Source: Purshia tridentata
Lineage: Eukaryota; Streptophyta; Magnoliopsida; Rosales; Rosaceae
Length of the DNA: 26,796 nt
Assembly (NCBI GenBank): GCA_003254885.1
Contig: QANT01001224.1
Coordinates: 1-26,796 of the forward strand
Reading direction: 5' to 3'
The notes beneath the pieces were generated by a model. The model did not search any database, was not told the origin of the DNA, and saw only the letters and a list, made by a program, of their open reading frames with translations. This document shows positions 10,084-22,827 of the stretch, piece after piece; positions within the stretch are counted from its first letter, which is position 1; every line of letters starts with the position of its first letter. The position numbers and the translations under genes were made by a program.

Positions 10084-12781
10084 CATAGGCAAGACATGGT
10101 GTGATCTACCCATTCTTTTATCTTGTGTCTGGAAACTTTAGATAAATAATTCCAATCACCTCTCAAAACCTCCCCCAAGGCCCCAACTCACTAGACAACA
10201 TGTACTATAACACATGTACATGGAACTAATATGTATATATAATATGATAATTAAATCAGTCCTGTGGTTGGTACCAATTGATCATGCTGACCATGAGGCC
10301 TGTTTTGCAGCTCAATTGTCATTTGTACCGATGCATTTTGATTCTTTCAAACTAGTTTTATTGCTTACTGTTGAGATTTTGAATGCCTCAGAGGGAATGT
10401 CATGATGACCCAGCTGAGTAAATGTGGATTTGGAAGTGAAATGCTCAAGTATATATATCTTATATATACAAATATTACATGAACTGATGAACTGAACCAG
10501 ATTCAAAAGGGCAATGACTTGTTATTTTAATATGTTAGTTGTAGTGGGTTTTTGGGAAGAAATGTCACAAGTGGTTTTGGCTATTCTTGTGCATAAGTAC
10601 AGAGATGGTAGTTGTGGTTCTTTATTCTATTGGTGATGCACGAGAGAGAGAGAGAAGGTTTCTAGAAGGGTTGGAGTTGGGTTGAAGGGGCAGGATGGTG
10701 ATGATGAAAGAAAAGGAGAGAATAGGAAATTTAAAGATAATGAGTGTGGTTGTAGTTGTATGTGGGCTTTGGTTCACCCTCCACTTTTCCTTTCCTTTTC
10801 TCCCCTCCAACCTTGTGGTGCAAGTTTAGGCAACAAGGGGTAGGGTTAGGGATGGGAAGGTTGATTCACCTTTTTGTTATTATCTCCCCTCCCAATTTGC
10901 ATATTATTTGTTACCCACCACCACACATGCACTCTCTCTCTCTCTCTCTCCCTCTCATCATGAATTTCAAGTGGATGGTAGGAGTTAAGGATCATGGGCA
11001 GAAGTTGTTTTCAAAGGAGAGTGAGACAGGTCCACTTGTGTTATTATCTGTGTGTGTCTCTTTGTGTGTGTGTGTATTTCACCTACCTTTTTTCATCCTT
11101 TCTGACTGTCCTGGCACCCAGTCTAACTCTGCCCTTCACTCTGATGTTGAACTTTGGCATGATTTATGATCTCATCCCCACAAAAAAGTACCATTTGCTT
11201 TCTTTCCTCACAAAACCAACAAACCTCATCCATATGTTCTACATTAATAAATCATTACAAAAAACAAAACCATTTGAAAGAAAAAGAAAAAACCCTTACG
11301 AGCTGTGTGTAACTTTTTAAAAAAGGCAAATTGTATACAATCACACTTTTAACTTTCTGATCTTGATGGGTTCATTTTTCTACCACTAAAATACTGTTAG
11401 ATGTATAAAACACTGTGTCCGTGATACAGACGAACTCCAACTTAGAGTGGATTAATCAATTGATCCTACCTCTAATCTTCTGTTATTAACGAACTGCAAT
11501 CAATAATTGCAATCTGTTAGGTTGTGTATGACACCAGTGACAAGCACAATGGTCTATGTCGCAGCCAGTTTTCCTACAAACAAACCCGCATTAGCACATG
11601 GACAATGCAAAACAGAGACAATAAACGTGAGAAAAAGAATCAAATCACAATTAGGTAATTGGTTAAGGAAATTGAGTTGAGGGTATGGGTTTGGCTTTGG
11701 ATCGGCAATTTTATCACACAATGTGTTGTGACTGGTGACAGCCAGCACATCAACACGTGGTTGTCATGTGCTTAGGTATTGAGGAAGACTCCTGGGGCAG
11801 TGGGGCTCCTTGTCCTAAAACCCTTTGCCTTACCTACCTACCCTTTTGGCTGCCCTGCCCTCCGCATGTGGGGCTCTCTGAACCTTAAGCGCAGGGTCTA
11901 TTTTTAATGACCCACATGGTGGATATTGGATAAAGCTTCAGAAATGGCCAACTCCTAATTACTCCCTCCTAGTATTTTGGTACCCATTTTGATATAGACA
12001 ATATCTCTTTTTTTTCCTATGCAAATCATAGGATACACCATGTACAATCTTAACATCACCATCGGACCATGTTTTTGGGATTTTACTTTGTTTCAAGCAA
12101 GATAGGTGAGCACATAAATGGCATAGAAAATGGGTCTAAAAATAATAACAACCAGAGTGAAGTAGTTCAAGTCATATATCAGGGATAGTAAAAGATCCCT
12201 AGTACATCAATTCATACCAGTCTACATGGGAAAATGGTTGTAAATCTGGTGCACCAACCGAGCTGTTAATAGCTAATAAAGAGAGAGAAGTATTACTGAG
12301 AGAAACAAAACTGGTGAACAATGCATAGAGAAAAATGTCTTTTTCTGCTCAAGCCCCATATGCATTCATGATTAGAGCATGTCTTCTACTTCAAGAGCGC
12401 AGAAAAGAGTAACTAGAAGCGAGCATGTCTTTTTCTTGTCAAGCAGTCTGATATGTTATGGTTTTAAACTTTGAACCATTAATCAAGTAAAATCTTGTTT
12501 GAATGTATGGTCTAATACACAGTCTAACATCAGAACATATCAATTATCTAGCAAGTTTATGTCAGTTGTACATTATATTATTTACTTCAAAATCAATAAG
12601 TTCACTTGTCTGTTTCTACTAGCCAATTTAAGCTGCCAAGCAAAAATAAGGCCTCTGGTAATTTTTTTTATCAGATAGAAATTAAGTACAAACCTCATCA
12701 TTGAACCCCAAAAAGAGGAAGGTATAATAGTGATTAAAGTAACTTATTCATAATAGATCAAAAGTGATCAGCCAAGCAAGT
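10084..12781. other. Spacer between APX3 and MYB, distal MYB promoter
   Basis: Apart from the CT and TG microsatellites at about 10930-11076 I see no gene. Frames of up to 137 codons (for example 10756-11169 on the plus strand) arise from pyrimidine-rich repeats and have no recognisable domain. The right-hand few hundred bases should hold the APX3 3' UTR. Confidence 0.55.
10930..10956. repeat. (CT)n microsatellite
   Basis: CACTCTCTCT to CCCTCTC in the MYB-APX3 spacer. A TG-rich stretch follows at about 11049-11076. Neither lies in a recognised gene. Confidence 0.9.
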
Positions 12782-15700
12782 CTACTTCAATCTTTTGCGA
12801 ACTTCATACAAGTAGCCCAAGGCCACAACAACAGCAGCAACTCCAACTCCAACTGCGCCATGTGCCAGTATAGTGCTGTCCGGGACAATTATCTTAGAGG
12901 GAGAGGAACTTGGAGTAAACCCAAGCTCTGAAAGTTTCTTATGTGAATCAGCATAGTCTCTGAAAAATGTGTCCTCATCCTGCCATATGCCAAATTTAAC
13001 AAAAGTAAGAGAGAAAAAAAGAGCAAAAATAAACTGGCATATATAGCTTATATTAGAAAGCATTAAGGTTAAGCATAGAATGGGCATGAGATGTATCCGG
13101 GTCAGGATCACATGTACCATCCCTGCCTTGCCCTAAAAATTCTTCAACCCCATCCCTGCCCTGTGTCCCACTTCAGGGTAAATTCCCACCCACTCCCCAA
13201 ACACGCATTATGGGTTTTTTTTGACACCCCATCCTTGAATGTTCTGTCCTCCCACCTTTCTTTTTCATATTAGCTAAAAGACTTAACAATTATATAAAAA
13301 TATTAGTCCAAATGCTCCAAATAAAATGTTAAGCTAAGATGACCGCATATAAAGTTTATAAACATTGAAATTTGGCACAATTGATATAAGTTAGATGTCA
13401 AATCTAAAAAAAAACAAATAATATTTATTACAATACTATAAACATATGTGCAGTGGACCGAAAAGCATAAGACAATATGATCCTCATCCTGCCTCTGGCT
13501 TTGATTTTAACTCTCATCTGCATAAGTTTCCCTACTGTTTGGGGCCTGTCCATACCTAGCTAAGCACCTCAGTCTAACAAAGTTCAATCAATTCAAAAAG
13601 CACCACATTGTGAGTTTTGTATTTTGCCACAAATGGTTCCTGTCCAAGAACCATAGCAAGTGTGAAACTTAACCATATTAGCCTCAGCTATGAAGTGGCC
13701 ACGACCACCTCAAGAGGTGTTCTGTTACTGCATTGTAGAGCAATGAGCCCAGTCCAATCCAGTATTGGTTAAGATCATGTCAGAGCAAAACTCAGACCAA
13801 TTTGATTTCACTAATAACTAACCCAATGTCATCAATTTTATGTCAAAGCAAAACTCACATGTAAATATAAAAAATAATAATTTGGGACAAAAAAAAGGCG
13901 AGATTTTAAACTTGAGTCCGTGTTGGTAAAAGCAAAAGCTTTTAATCCAGACTAAACCTATTTTTATAGTATTGTTTACAACTTAGGAGCTGATTCAAAG
14001 AAGTCAGCCATCTTATAAATGGATCAATCTAATTCTACCAATTTCCAAGGGGTTGGCAGGTTAGGGTATATCAGATTTCGCACAGGCCATGAATAAGGCA
14101 CATTTGATTATTTTGTAAAGACAGTACCAACTTCTACAATAACAAATCTGTAAACTAACCAAGATTTTTTACCAGAAAAATAGAACTGAAACAAGCCCAA
14201 ATTACCTTTGCATACAGCTCAACATATTTATGAAACTCAGGATCATCCATTAAAGCTGTATCTGTTGGGAGTCTCAACAGCCCCTCTGATTCCCCCTTCA
14301 GCAGTTCCCTGGTATCAACAACGAGTACGGACGCATGTTCATAACCACAGACGTGTATGCATAATGACATAAAATGACCGAATTTGCACGCCCATCTTTA
14401 AATCTTACACAAAATATGAGTTATCAAACTTCAGAGGTTCCCTAGTCCATGGACCATCAAAACCAGATCTCTCTGGATGCGCCCTTCCCTATAAGACCAT
14501 AGCAAAAGACACAGAGTAAACATGTCTATCTAATAGTAATACCAAAGAAGACCATATATAAATATCACCAGTGTATGACCCCCAGACAATGCAACAATAT
14601 CCTTGTTAGAAAGCCCCATTCGGTGGAATATGTCTTTCAGATGTTGTGCACCTATTACCCAAAGACCAAAATCACCGACAAGAAATGCAACTTTTTGATG
14701 AATAAAAAAGAAATTCAACTTCCAAACAATTTAAATGAAAGTCATACACAAGCAAGAGAAAACAAGCATGAAAACTTCTCATAAAGGTCCAGCATGCTTA
14801 AATGTCATGAAATCTAGAGGGGCGAGGAGGGGAGAGAGGGTTGATATTACACAGTAGCTTATAGCAATGCCATAGGTTACAAAAGAAAAAAAAAAAAGCA
14901 ATCCCACATCTTCAAAAATAGTTCTTAGAAAGTATCTTTCAAAATATATTATAAAGGATGAAAAGCTTTACTACCTAAAAGAACATTACAGTAGTGTGAC
15001 AACAATAAACAAATAATATTAGAAAAAGCATCGGAAGGCCTCATTGTTGTAGTGCAACAGCTACATTCAGAAATTAGCTTTATTAAGTTCTACAAGAAAT
15101 CTAATCATGCAAATGACTAGAACTATTTGCACAAACACCTCATTACCGAAACCTAGAACTATAAAATGTGGTCACATACAAATGACATGTTCTGACATGG
15201 ATGGAAAATTGCTTAACAAATACGTCTGACTGTTATAAGTTTGTGGTACATAAACCACTAAAAGTAAAACAATTATAAAAGTTGAACAAGATAACTCATG
15301 GCCAATAAAACTTTGTGCCTTACAAGAGAATTAAGCTGCCGCTCTATACCCATGGAAGTACTCTCCACATGCATCATATTCAATCACATTTAAAACACAA
15401 TATTCAATGCATGCCCTCCAGCTATAGTTAAATTTATAGTACATGGAAACTCATGCTATCAAAACTCCAAAACCTCCAATTTGAAAATTCTTAACATTCA
15501 GTAGTTATTGTCCAATCAAGACGCTAGTATTAAACAAACCAGAACACAAATATATTTAGATAGGGTGAATAAAACTTGCAAAAGATATCTTAGGTATTGT
15601 AACTGACCTTGTTTAGCATCTGGAAGTCGTCCTTCCTTAGGAGAGATTTTTGAATCCTGAGAAAAATGACAAAAAAGTAGATGAAAACTTGAAAAGAAAT

Positions 15701-17043
15701 GATAAGGAGACTAGCTATGTTTCCTGAAATAAGTTCCCACAACACACCTTCCTGCCAGGAGAAAATTCAATGGTGGGACCTCCAGTGACCTCAACTGCGA
15801 CAACACCCGCAAGCTGAAAATACAAGTAATTGTGTCCCTTAATCAATATCTTCATTAAATCATTCATGCAATGTCCAACAAATTTAAGGAAAAAAACTTT
15901 GAAGATCATTTGTAAAATCTCCTCATTTGCAAATAATTTGATGTAATTAAAAATATATTACAGGCAAAGTAACTCTTGCAAAAAGTATAATCACCTGGTA
16001 TAGGTCTGCATATGTAATCCTTGGATGCTTAGACTTCACTTCCTCTGAAATCAGACGAGAAGCGCCCGTAAAAAATATAAAACGAAGAATGGAATGAGAA
16101 AATTGACTCTCAAATGCAGTCATTGTAGTTACTCTTTGTAAATTGGCGATCATAATATCTTGCATAATAGCCATCAGCCTAGTACTTTTGTTACATAAAT
16201 ATTAGCAAAAATATGGCACTTGGAGGCAACCTAATATGGAGCACATTGACAACTGTAATACAGGCATGCTTATGTGCGGTTCATGATAGTTCCGTTCAAT
16301 TTCTGTTTAGAAATAAGGGTCTGAAGCTAACTTAACTAAGCACAAAGGGAGTCCTCTCAGTTGCATATACAAGATAGCAAAACCATCTAAACTTTCTAAG
16401 AAAGAATATGCTCCTCAAGATCACAAATACACTAACTCCCAATGAGCCAATTAAACCTATATACAATTATCGCACACAAGAAACCTAACACTTATCATAG
16501 TTTTCACTTCTCATATACATAATTGCCTTTGTTTAATATGTACTTTTGTTACAACTTACAATTACAAGATTAAGTTTAATAAATCGAATAAAGATGGATG
16601 ATATAAAACAACACAAGCATACCGCAAAAATCAATAGCTTTCTTCAAGCCGCTATTGGAACCGTGAGTGAACTCTTCCTCGCTCCTAATCGACCCATTAG
16701 GCCCACCCGTCTTTGTCTTGGCATCGTAGGTGCCAGCATCGTGCCATCTACAAACTCACATCTCAGAGAGTATTACAATTTCAACAAAATCCATACAAAC
16801 AATGACATGTAAAATTGTAAATAAGAAAATAAAAGGTCAATGCGTAAGTATGAAAGAGTGACAGTTCTGTTTGGCTACTGAGAAAACACAAAAATGGAGA
16901 GAAAGAGAGAGAGAGAGAGAGAGAGCATACGCCAATCGGAGCATGATGGGAGCGCAGCTTCTGCTGGAAATGAGAGCGCGGAGATCACGACGAGCCTTGT
17001 CGACTTCTTTGAGGTACTCTTTGTCAACGACCGGTACAGCCAT
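12782..17043 (-). CDS. APX3: Peroxisomal-type membrane-anchored L-ascorbate peroxidase
   Basis: Nine exons: 17043-16931, 16747-16623, 16044-15995, 15813-15748, 15656-15608, 14651-14569, 14488-14409, 14308-14206 and 12979-12782. All introns are GT-AG and phase is kept, giving 288 residues; Arabidopsis APX3 is 287 by memory. The enzyme is a class I haem peroxidase that reduces H2O2 with ascorbate in the ascorbate-glutathione cycle. Distal residues Arg36, Trp39 and His40 lie in MLRLAWHDAG; the proximal haem ligand is His160 in [16 protein letters not shown]; Trp176 and Asp205 complete the proximal triad; Arg169 matches the ascorbate-binding Arg172 of pea APX. The ascorbate-contacting Lys30 of pea is Arg28 here, a conservative change. 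Residues 260-281 form one hydrophobic segment followed by YEVRKRLK, the tail-anchor and basic signal of peroxisomal-membrane APX. No chloroplast transit peptide is present. The close homologue APX5 is the main alternative name. Confidence 0.97.
13076..13558 (-). mobile_element. Decayed hAT-like MITE in APX3 intron 8
   Basis: This 483-bp segment is flanked by GTTAAGCA (13068-13075) and GCTAAGCA (13559-13566), an 8-bp target duplication with one transition. Its left end reads TAGAATGGGCATG and its right end, reverse complemented, TAGGTATGGACAGG; both resemble the TAGGGGTGGGCA-type ends of plant hAT elements. The interior has CCATCCCTGCCCTG-like blocks near 13116-13205 and 13488-13500, familiar from non-autonomous hAT MITEs. 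No transposase frame is present. It lies within the 1226-bp last intron and is presumably removed by splicing. Confidence 0.55.
16905..16925 (-). repeat. (CT)10 microsatellite abutting the APX3 intron 1 donor
   Basis: Ten GA units on the plus strand read as CT on the gene strand and start at intron position +6, right after the donor GTATG. Repeat-length change here would place or remove polypyrimidine sequence next to the 5' splice site. Confidence 0.9.
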
Positions 17044-17148
17044 CGAAACCCGGAACTCACTGAGTCACTGCAACTGCGACTCGGAGCAAAGAGAAACGAA
17101 GAGAGTGAGACACTGTGAGAGTGAGAGCGAAGAAGGACCAATGGCGCC

Positions 17149-17157
17149 TATCTATAA
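17149..17157 (-). promoter_or_regulatory. Possible TATA element of APX3
   Basis: The minus strand reads GGATTATAGATAGG about 110 bp upstream of the APX3 ATG. The predicted 5' UTR is about 80 nt, and 17100-17135 is CT-rich on the sense strand, typical of plant pyrimidine patches. The match to TATAWA is imperfect, so the gene may be TATA-less. Confidence 0.35.
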
Positions 17158-17169
17158 TCCTCAGGTAGT

Positions 17170-19053
17170 CTGACGGATTCAAGTAGCCGTGCTCACACGC
17201 GCTCCACATTTTGGATTTTCTTCCTCAGTTTTGTGTTTTGTTTTGTTTTATAATTTATTACAATATCTATTACTATTATTAGAAGAATTCAATTAGAAAA
17301 AATATTAATTATGTGTTTTCTATATAAAAGTAAATTACAACTATAAGTTTCAAAATCAAAGTAAATCATTTTCACATCTACCCCTTAATGATATATAAGC
17401 TCGCATAATGTTTTCCAGTGTTAAAAATGTTCACATAATGATAAAGAAATTCACTTTATAAAAAAGATACTCAAATTGAAAATAAAATTAAAAACAAAAG
17501 AGAGTGATAAGTGCACATAGGCACTCTATAGTGGCGATAGCCTATAATTACTATTTGACATTAACTTTGCGGCCATATATGACTATGGTTTATGCTATAG
17601 TGATTTTTTTATTTTTATGTTGTTTGATGAACTTTTGACATTTTTATGTATGAAGCAAGCCTGTAAATATTATTGTCTTTTTTTATAATTGTTGTTGTAT
17701 GGTGAGAATAGCCCCTCTTCAATAGCAGTATAGCACCCACTTTGTGAAAAACAAAACAAAAGCGCCTTGCGCTTTTCCATTTAAGTGGCCCAGTTTATCA
17801 CCAATTTTATGAGAATAGACCGACCTATCATGTTATATTCCTAAATAGGCTCTAAAAACACAACTCTACAAATTAAGGTTATTATAACAATTAAAATCCC
17901 ATTTTTGTTATATTTTAATGAAAATTTTTTTTGTCTCATTAGCACTTCTTTTGTGTAATAGTGAAGTAGGTGATAAGAGTACCCTCTATAGTTTCTTCTC
18001 TGTTTCAAGGCTCTCAAAATCTTTCTTTGTCAATGTCAAGCCTTTTAATATGAGATTTTGACCAAATATGTTGTGTTGGCAGCTTAGGGAAGTACATTTT
18101 AATGAGATTTTGGTCAAATTTAAATGCACTCTCGATTATCTCTCCTGAAAGTACATTTTCTCGTGGTGTTTAAGACAAAAAGCCTTGACCACAATAGCAT
18201 CAAGCACAATTATATACATAAGAGTTTGACAATCTGACAACCATAAGTTACAAACCAGCTTCAACTAATAAGCTTTGGCTCTTCTTATAATTTTGTTTCT
18301 CCGAGCTTATGATGCATGGCAAACTCGAGGAACCAAAATTTCTTTCCTGGTTGATTCAGTCTTAGAAGGAAGTGATCTGCAAGCTTCTTGGGGTTTGCAT
18401 TTGTAAGCCTTGGATATATAGGCCATGAAATTTTGGAAGTCCTGACTCCTAACCTACATACAGAAGATTGGTAATGAGTGGATCAAAAAATAAAGGAAAA
18501 TAAGAGAACCCAAAGGGGTTTGATTGATTGCCAACTAGTGAGTAGTGACCAATCTCTTGAAGTGGCTGATTGATATTGACAACCACCCTTGGCACAAATC
18601 TATGTTGGGGTTCAATCATTGTATCAACAATTCCATTAATCCATCAAGCCTTCAATTCTCACACATTTAATAAAAGGATCATCATTTAAAGTGTATCGAA
18701 TATATTTTGTTCTAAGTAAGATTAGAAATTAGGTTAGGCTTTGTTTCATCAATTATGCAACCCTATCTGCAAATCCTTCCCCTATTTTTTCTTAGTTTTT
18801 TTTTAAAAAAAATTTTACTCAGAAACCGAGCAAACCGAAGCAAAAATACAAGCAACGAAGCACAAAATACTAATGCATGTACATGAAGAACAAACAAATG
18901 CATGTAGTTTCCCTTTTTGGTCGAATCGATATTGTATGAAGACAAGAAAAAGATGACATTCTATCACATGTGGTATGCTAGGCTTTTTTCATGTTCTGAA
19001 TTTCATTACCAGCACAGTTAAAAAAAACAAAAAAACAAAACAAAACTTTGAGC
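17170..19053. other. Spacer between SYT2 and APX3
   Basis: No complete gene is seen. An 8-bp perfect stem AAAAGCGC/GCGCTTTT lies at 17758-17776. CTATAGTGGCGATAG near 17527 and its rough inverse at 17725-17737 may mark a decayed transposon, but neither ends nor target sites can be set. Two overlapping minus-strand frames near 18285-18449 look somewhat protein-like and are listed as a finding. The SYT2 3' UTR should occupy the right end. Confidence 0.5.
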
Positions 19054-22000
19054 TTATGAAGCAGTTCTCCATTGCAGCTCGAGCTGGATCTGTCCATTCT
19101 TTGAGTCTATAAGATGGTACTTCTGGTTGATTCTTTTGTTGGAAACAACATCAGCAAGATTGATTTGGACATAACCCAGAGATTCCTGATCACAATAGAA
19201 AATATGGTTTCAATCATTTATAAAGCAACAAAACAAGGATGTGAAAGAATTTCACAACATCCAGAATACGAGAAGCTGAGTGCAAAACAAATACTAGTTC
19301 CAATAATTGTCGTTTTGTCAGCAAGAACCCATAATAACTGTATTCGACATTGTTCAAGCAATGAAATAAAGCATCTGCTGTCAAAAATAAATCACAAGCA
19401 TGTCCGGTTTCATCTTGCAAAACAGCCAATATGGCACATGTTTCCAAAAAGGGACACTAATCGGGAATTAGAAGCACAATGATATTGTACTATGATTTGA
19501 TTTCTACTGTAAATTTTTTCTGTAGGTTATCAACATGAATATAGTAACATGAAGTTTTAAGCAAAAGAAGAAACAGGGTACAGTAACTGTAATAGTTGCA
19601 TACTATCAGATCAACCAAAAGGCAGCATGCTAGTCCCAGCAACTATATGCAATAGAATCCATGATACTTGTCCACTTTCCTATGCAATATATTACATAGT
19701 ATAAAGAAAGATATGTGATCCATACCTTTCCATGCAGCAGGCCCCCACCCATCCTTGATGAGGTGCTGACAACCTCAACATGTAGTTTGTCATTAGTGGG
19801 AGGTTCTTCAAGCATAAATTGAAATTCCTCTGCCCATCTTGGATCTCTACTCTTCTTCATGTGCTGCATAAATAGAACATCAATAAACTTAAAACCATGT
19901 AACAGACAATCTTAGAAACTCAGAACATCTGACATTTTCTACAACTCCATTTTTTAAAACAAGACAGACAATTTGGGGAATAAAATTTATCTAATTTCAC
20001 TGTTCAAGTGAAGAACAAAGATGCATACATTCTCTTCAGTGTGTGTGTGTGTAAGTGTGTGTCCAGCCTCTCCAACTTGAACATTTGATAATCTCATGTA
20101 ATTGATATAATCTTCCGTCCCTTCTCTTCTTTTGAAGAAGAAAATGATCAATGCAATATTAGGCATATAGTCTCCCGATGTAACTTCGAATGATAACACA
20201 GACTACCCAAATTTAAAAAGAGGCATGTAATGTAATATTGGTTATAAAATATCTACAGAAAGGAATACATCGTAATATTAAAAGCTGAATATTGCACAAA
20301 TCAAGCATACATTGTAAGAATATACCAGGCTGCAAGAGCAGAATCAAAACAAGGATACCTTAGAAGTTTTAACAAATGTCAGGATTTAAATTTTCAAATG
20401 TTACCCATACCTTGGTCCTTCTTTCCTCCCCTCTGAAAATAATTCGTACATATGGATTACAATGGTGCTTTCCTTCAAGATCTTGAGCTTCATGAACCAT
20501 GACAACAAGCAAACCTCCACCAGGTGGTGTTCCATCAGGAGCCTTCTGTACTTCTGACGTTTCTTCAAACCCTTTTGGCATGTCCTCCTCTTTAAAAGGT
20601 TTATAAGTCAATTCCACTTCAAGCTGCCCACGGTTCTTCTCATTTTGAGCATCATTTAAGTCCATATTTTTTAGGAGCTCAAGAGTCAAAACTTTTGGCT
20701 CATCATGGGGTAGGTCTTTCAAAGGTACTACATTCATACCCATTTTTTCATGTTTGCCAAGCTAAAAGAAGGCAAAAGATGCTTCAGATATACATAATCA
20801 AAACATAAAATATGACTTCTGAAAGGTAAACTAGAATAATATACCTTCTCCCAGTCATAAACAAGAAATTCTATAGCCTGAGATTGTGGATCTTTAACAA
20901 CCAAGTTGAATTCTTCATTCCATTCAGGGTTCAGGTTCTTGTGCTTCACAGAGGTCTTCTTTGATGGAAGTTTGTCCTCGGTGAGCTTTAGTTTTACATA
21001 AGGGTCTGAAGCACCCATAAGATCCTTCTTTTTTAACTTCATTGCCCTCAGAACCTTCACATTGAGAATTCCTACAGGCCTATTAAAGGCTCTGCAAAGT
21101 CCAAGAAGTTTTGTCAGCCAAAAATTACCCAAAAAAAAAAAAAGTATTAGTCACACTAAATTTCAGATGAATGCAGAAACATACTTTGATACATCCATTA
21201 TAGGTACTTCAAGAGTTTTGGGCCATAGATACATGTTAGCAACCTGATCTTTGATAAGCTCCTGTAGGAAAACCAATAATACGAAACTGATAAGCATAAC
21301 AGCAAGGAAAGGTTTCTTTGAAATCAGCACAAACAACGAAATACAGCATAATACACCAAACCATTCAACTTCCACCACAAATGGAGGGGTCACAAGATAT
21401 AAGAAATAGAGCAACCCTAAACTTTCATAATCTACTTACTGATAAATCTATATAACATATAAACATGTGTGTATGTGCATACATATAGCCGAGAAACCCT
21501 CAAATGAGCAACATCATTGTAGTTTCTGGTAACACCCCTTTACTTCAGAAAATGCCTTCAATTATAATCAAATGGAATTTTTACAACAAATCCAGTTATA
21601 AGGTCCCTATCCAAAGTGAGAGAAGAAGATGCATATGCATAAAATGTTTCTAGCAAGCAGTCTTAAAAATGTATTTACCCCTCAAACACAGACCACTCAA
21701 CTCCAAGCCTCTGACCCCTAAGGCATTCTATTTGACACTTGAATGAATAATCATATACTGCATTCATCAGTTACATGTGCTCAAATCATTAAACTTATGC
21801 TAGCAGACAATATTCAATCTTGTACAAGTTGCACCGAGATCATTTCACTGTACTTGTCCAACAACTAAAATGGGTTGATGAGACACTACTACAATAGTAC
21901 TATAAAATGAACTGACATGTAACCCACAAATGTTTTCATAAAAGCTAGTAAAGGATGGTTGGAGAGAGAAGCAGAATCCAGTTTGCATAGCCTCATGATC

Positions 22001-22769
22001 AGAATCTTGTGTGGGGATACCAAGGTAATATAATTATGGTCTCTCAATCAGATTCCATGCTAGAAAACTGTATAACCCTTTAAGCTAAAGAAGTGGAAAA
22101 AATAACATTCCAATGGGACAAGGCAGCGCATTCTACCTGGACAAATCTGTAAAGGCCAGGTATTGACATAAGATCAGCCCCTATAAGCTTCAATCCAAAA
22201 TCAACATAAGGCTGCAAAACCAAAGAAAAATCATCAAAAGAGAAGATTAAAGGGTTATTTGCAAAAAGTATAAGAATATTCCTGATGAAAGACAATCCTG
22301 AACATACATTACCAAAATTAATCTGGATTTCCAAAAATAGATTTTAAATGTGTGTTTGAAAATTGTAAGATATGAAGGCTCCAAAAGCATAAAAACAACA
22401 TTATTTAGCTGTGGTACAATTCTGTAGCCATCAACTAAAAGGTGCAAAAATCAACAAGATAATCCAACTCCCCAGGACCAGCTTGAGCACATAAATTATC
22501 ATAGAAAATAATGATGAACTTCCTTGAATAAAATATAAAATATATATACACAAATACATTCATGTTATCAAGACCCAAAATATCAGTAATATATCATTAT
22601 TAAATATTTATTTCACACACAAACCTTGTCCATGAGAGACACATTGATTTGGGCAAAACATGGAAAGCTTGGAACCAAGGGCTTCAAAGTAATACGTGGT
22701 GCAGCAAAAACTTGCAAGTCCACCACCTGAAATAAACCGGACAATAAAGTATTAACAGAAGTGATTCTA

Positions 22770-22827
<58 letters not shown>

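Noticed and set aside
16931..17043. Arg28 in place of the pea APX ascorbate-contacting Lys30 as a sign of altered catalysis
   Set aside because: The change is conservative, probably common in peroxisomal-type APX, and every other catalytic residue is present.
16871..17173. Arg/Glu-rich plus-strand frames near the APX3 start
   Set aside because: They are translations of the GA repeat and the antisense of APX3 exon 1.
17500..17780. Possible decayed transposon with CTATAGTGGCGATAG ends
   Set aside because: The end similarity is weak and no target duplication could be found.
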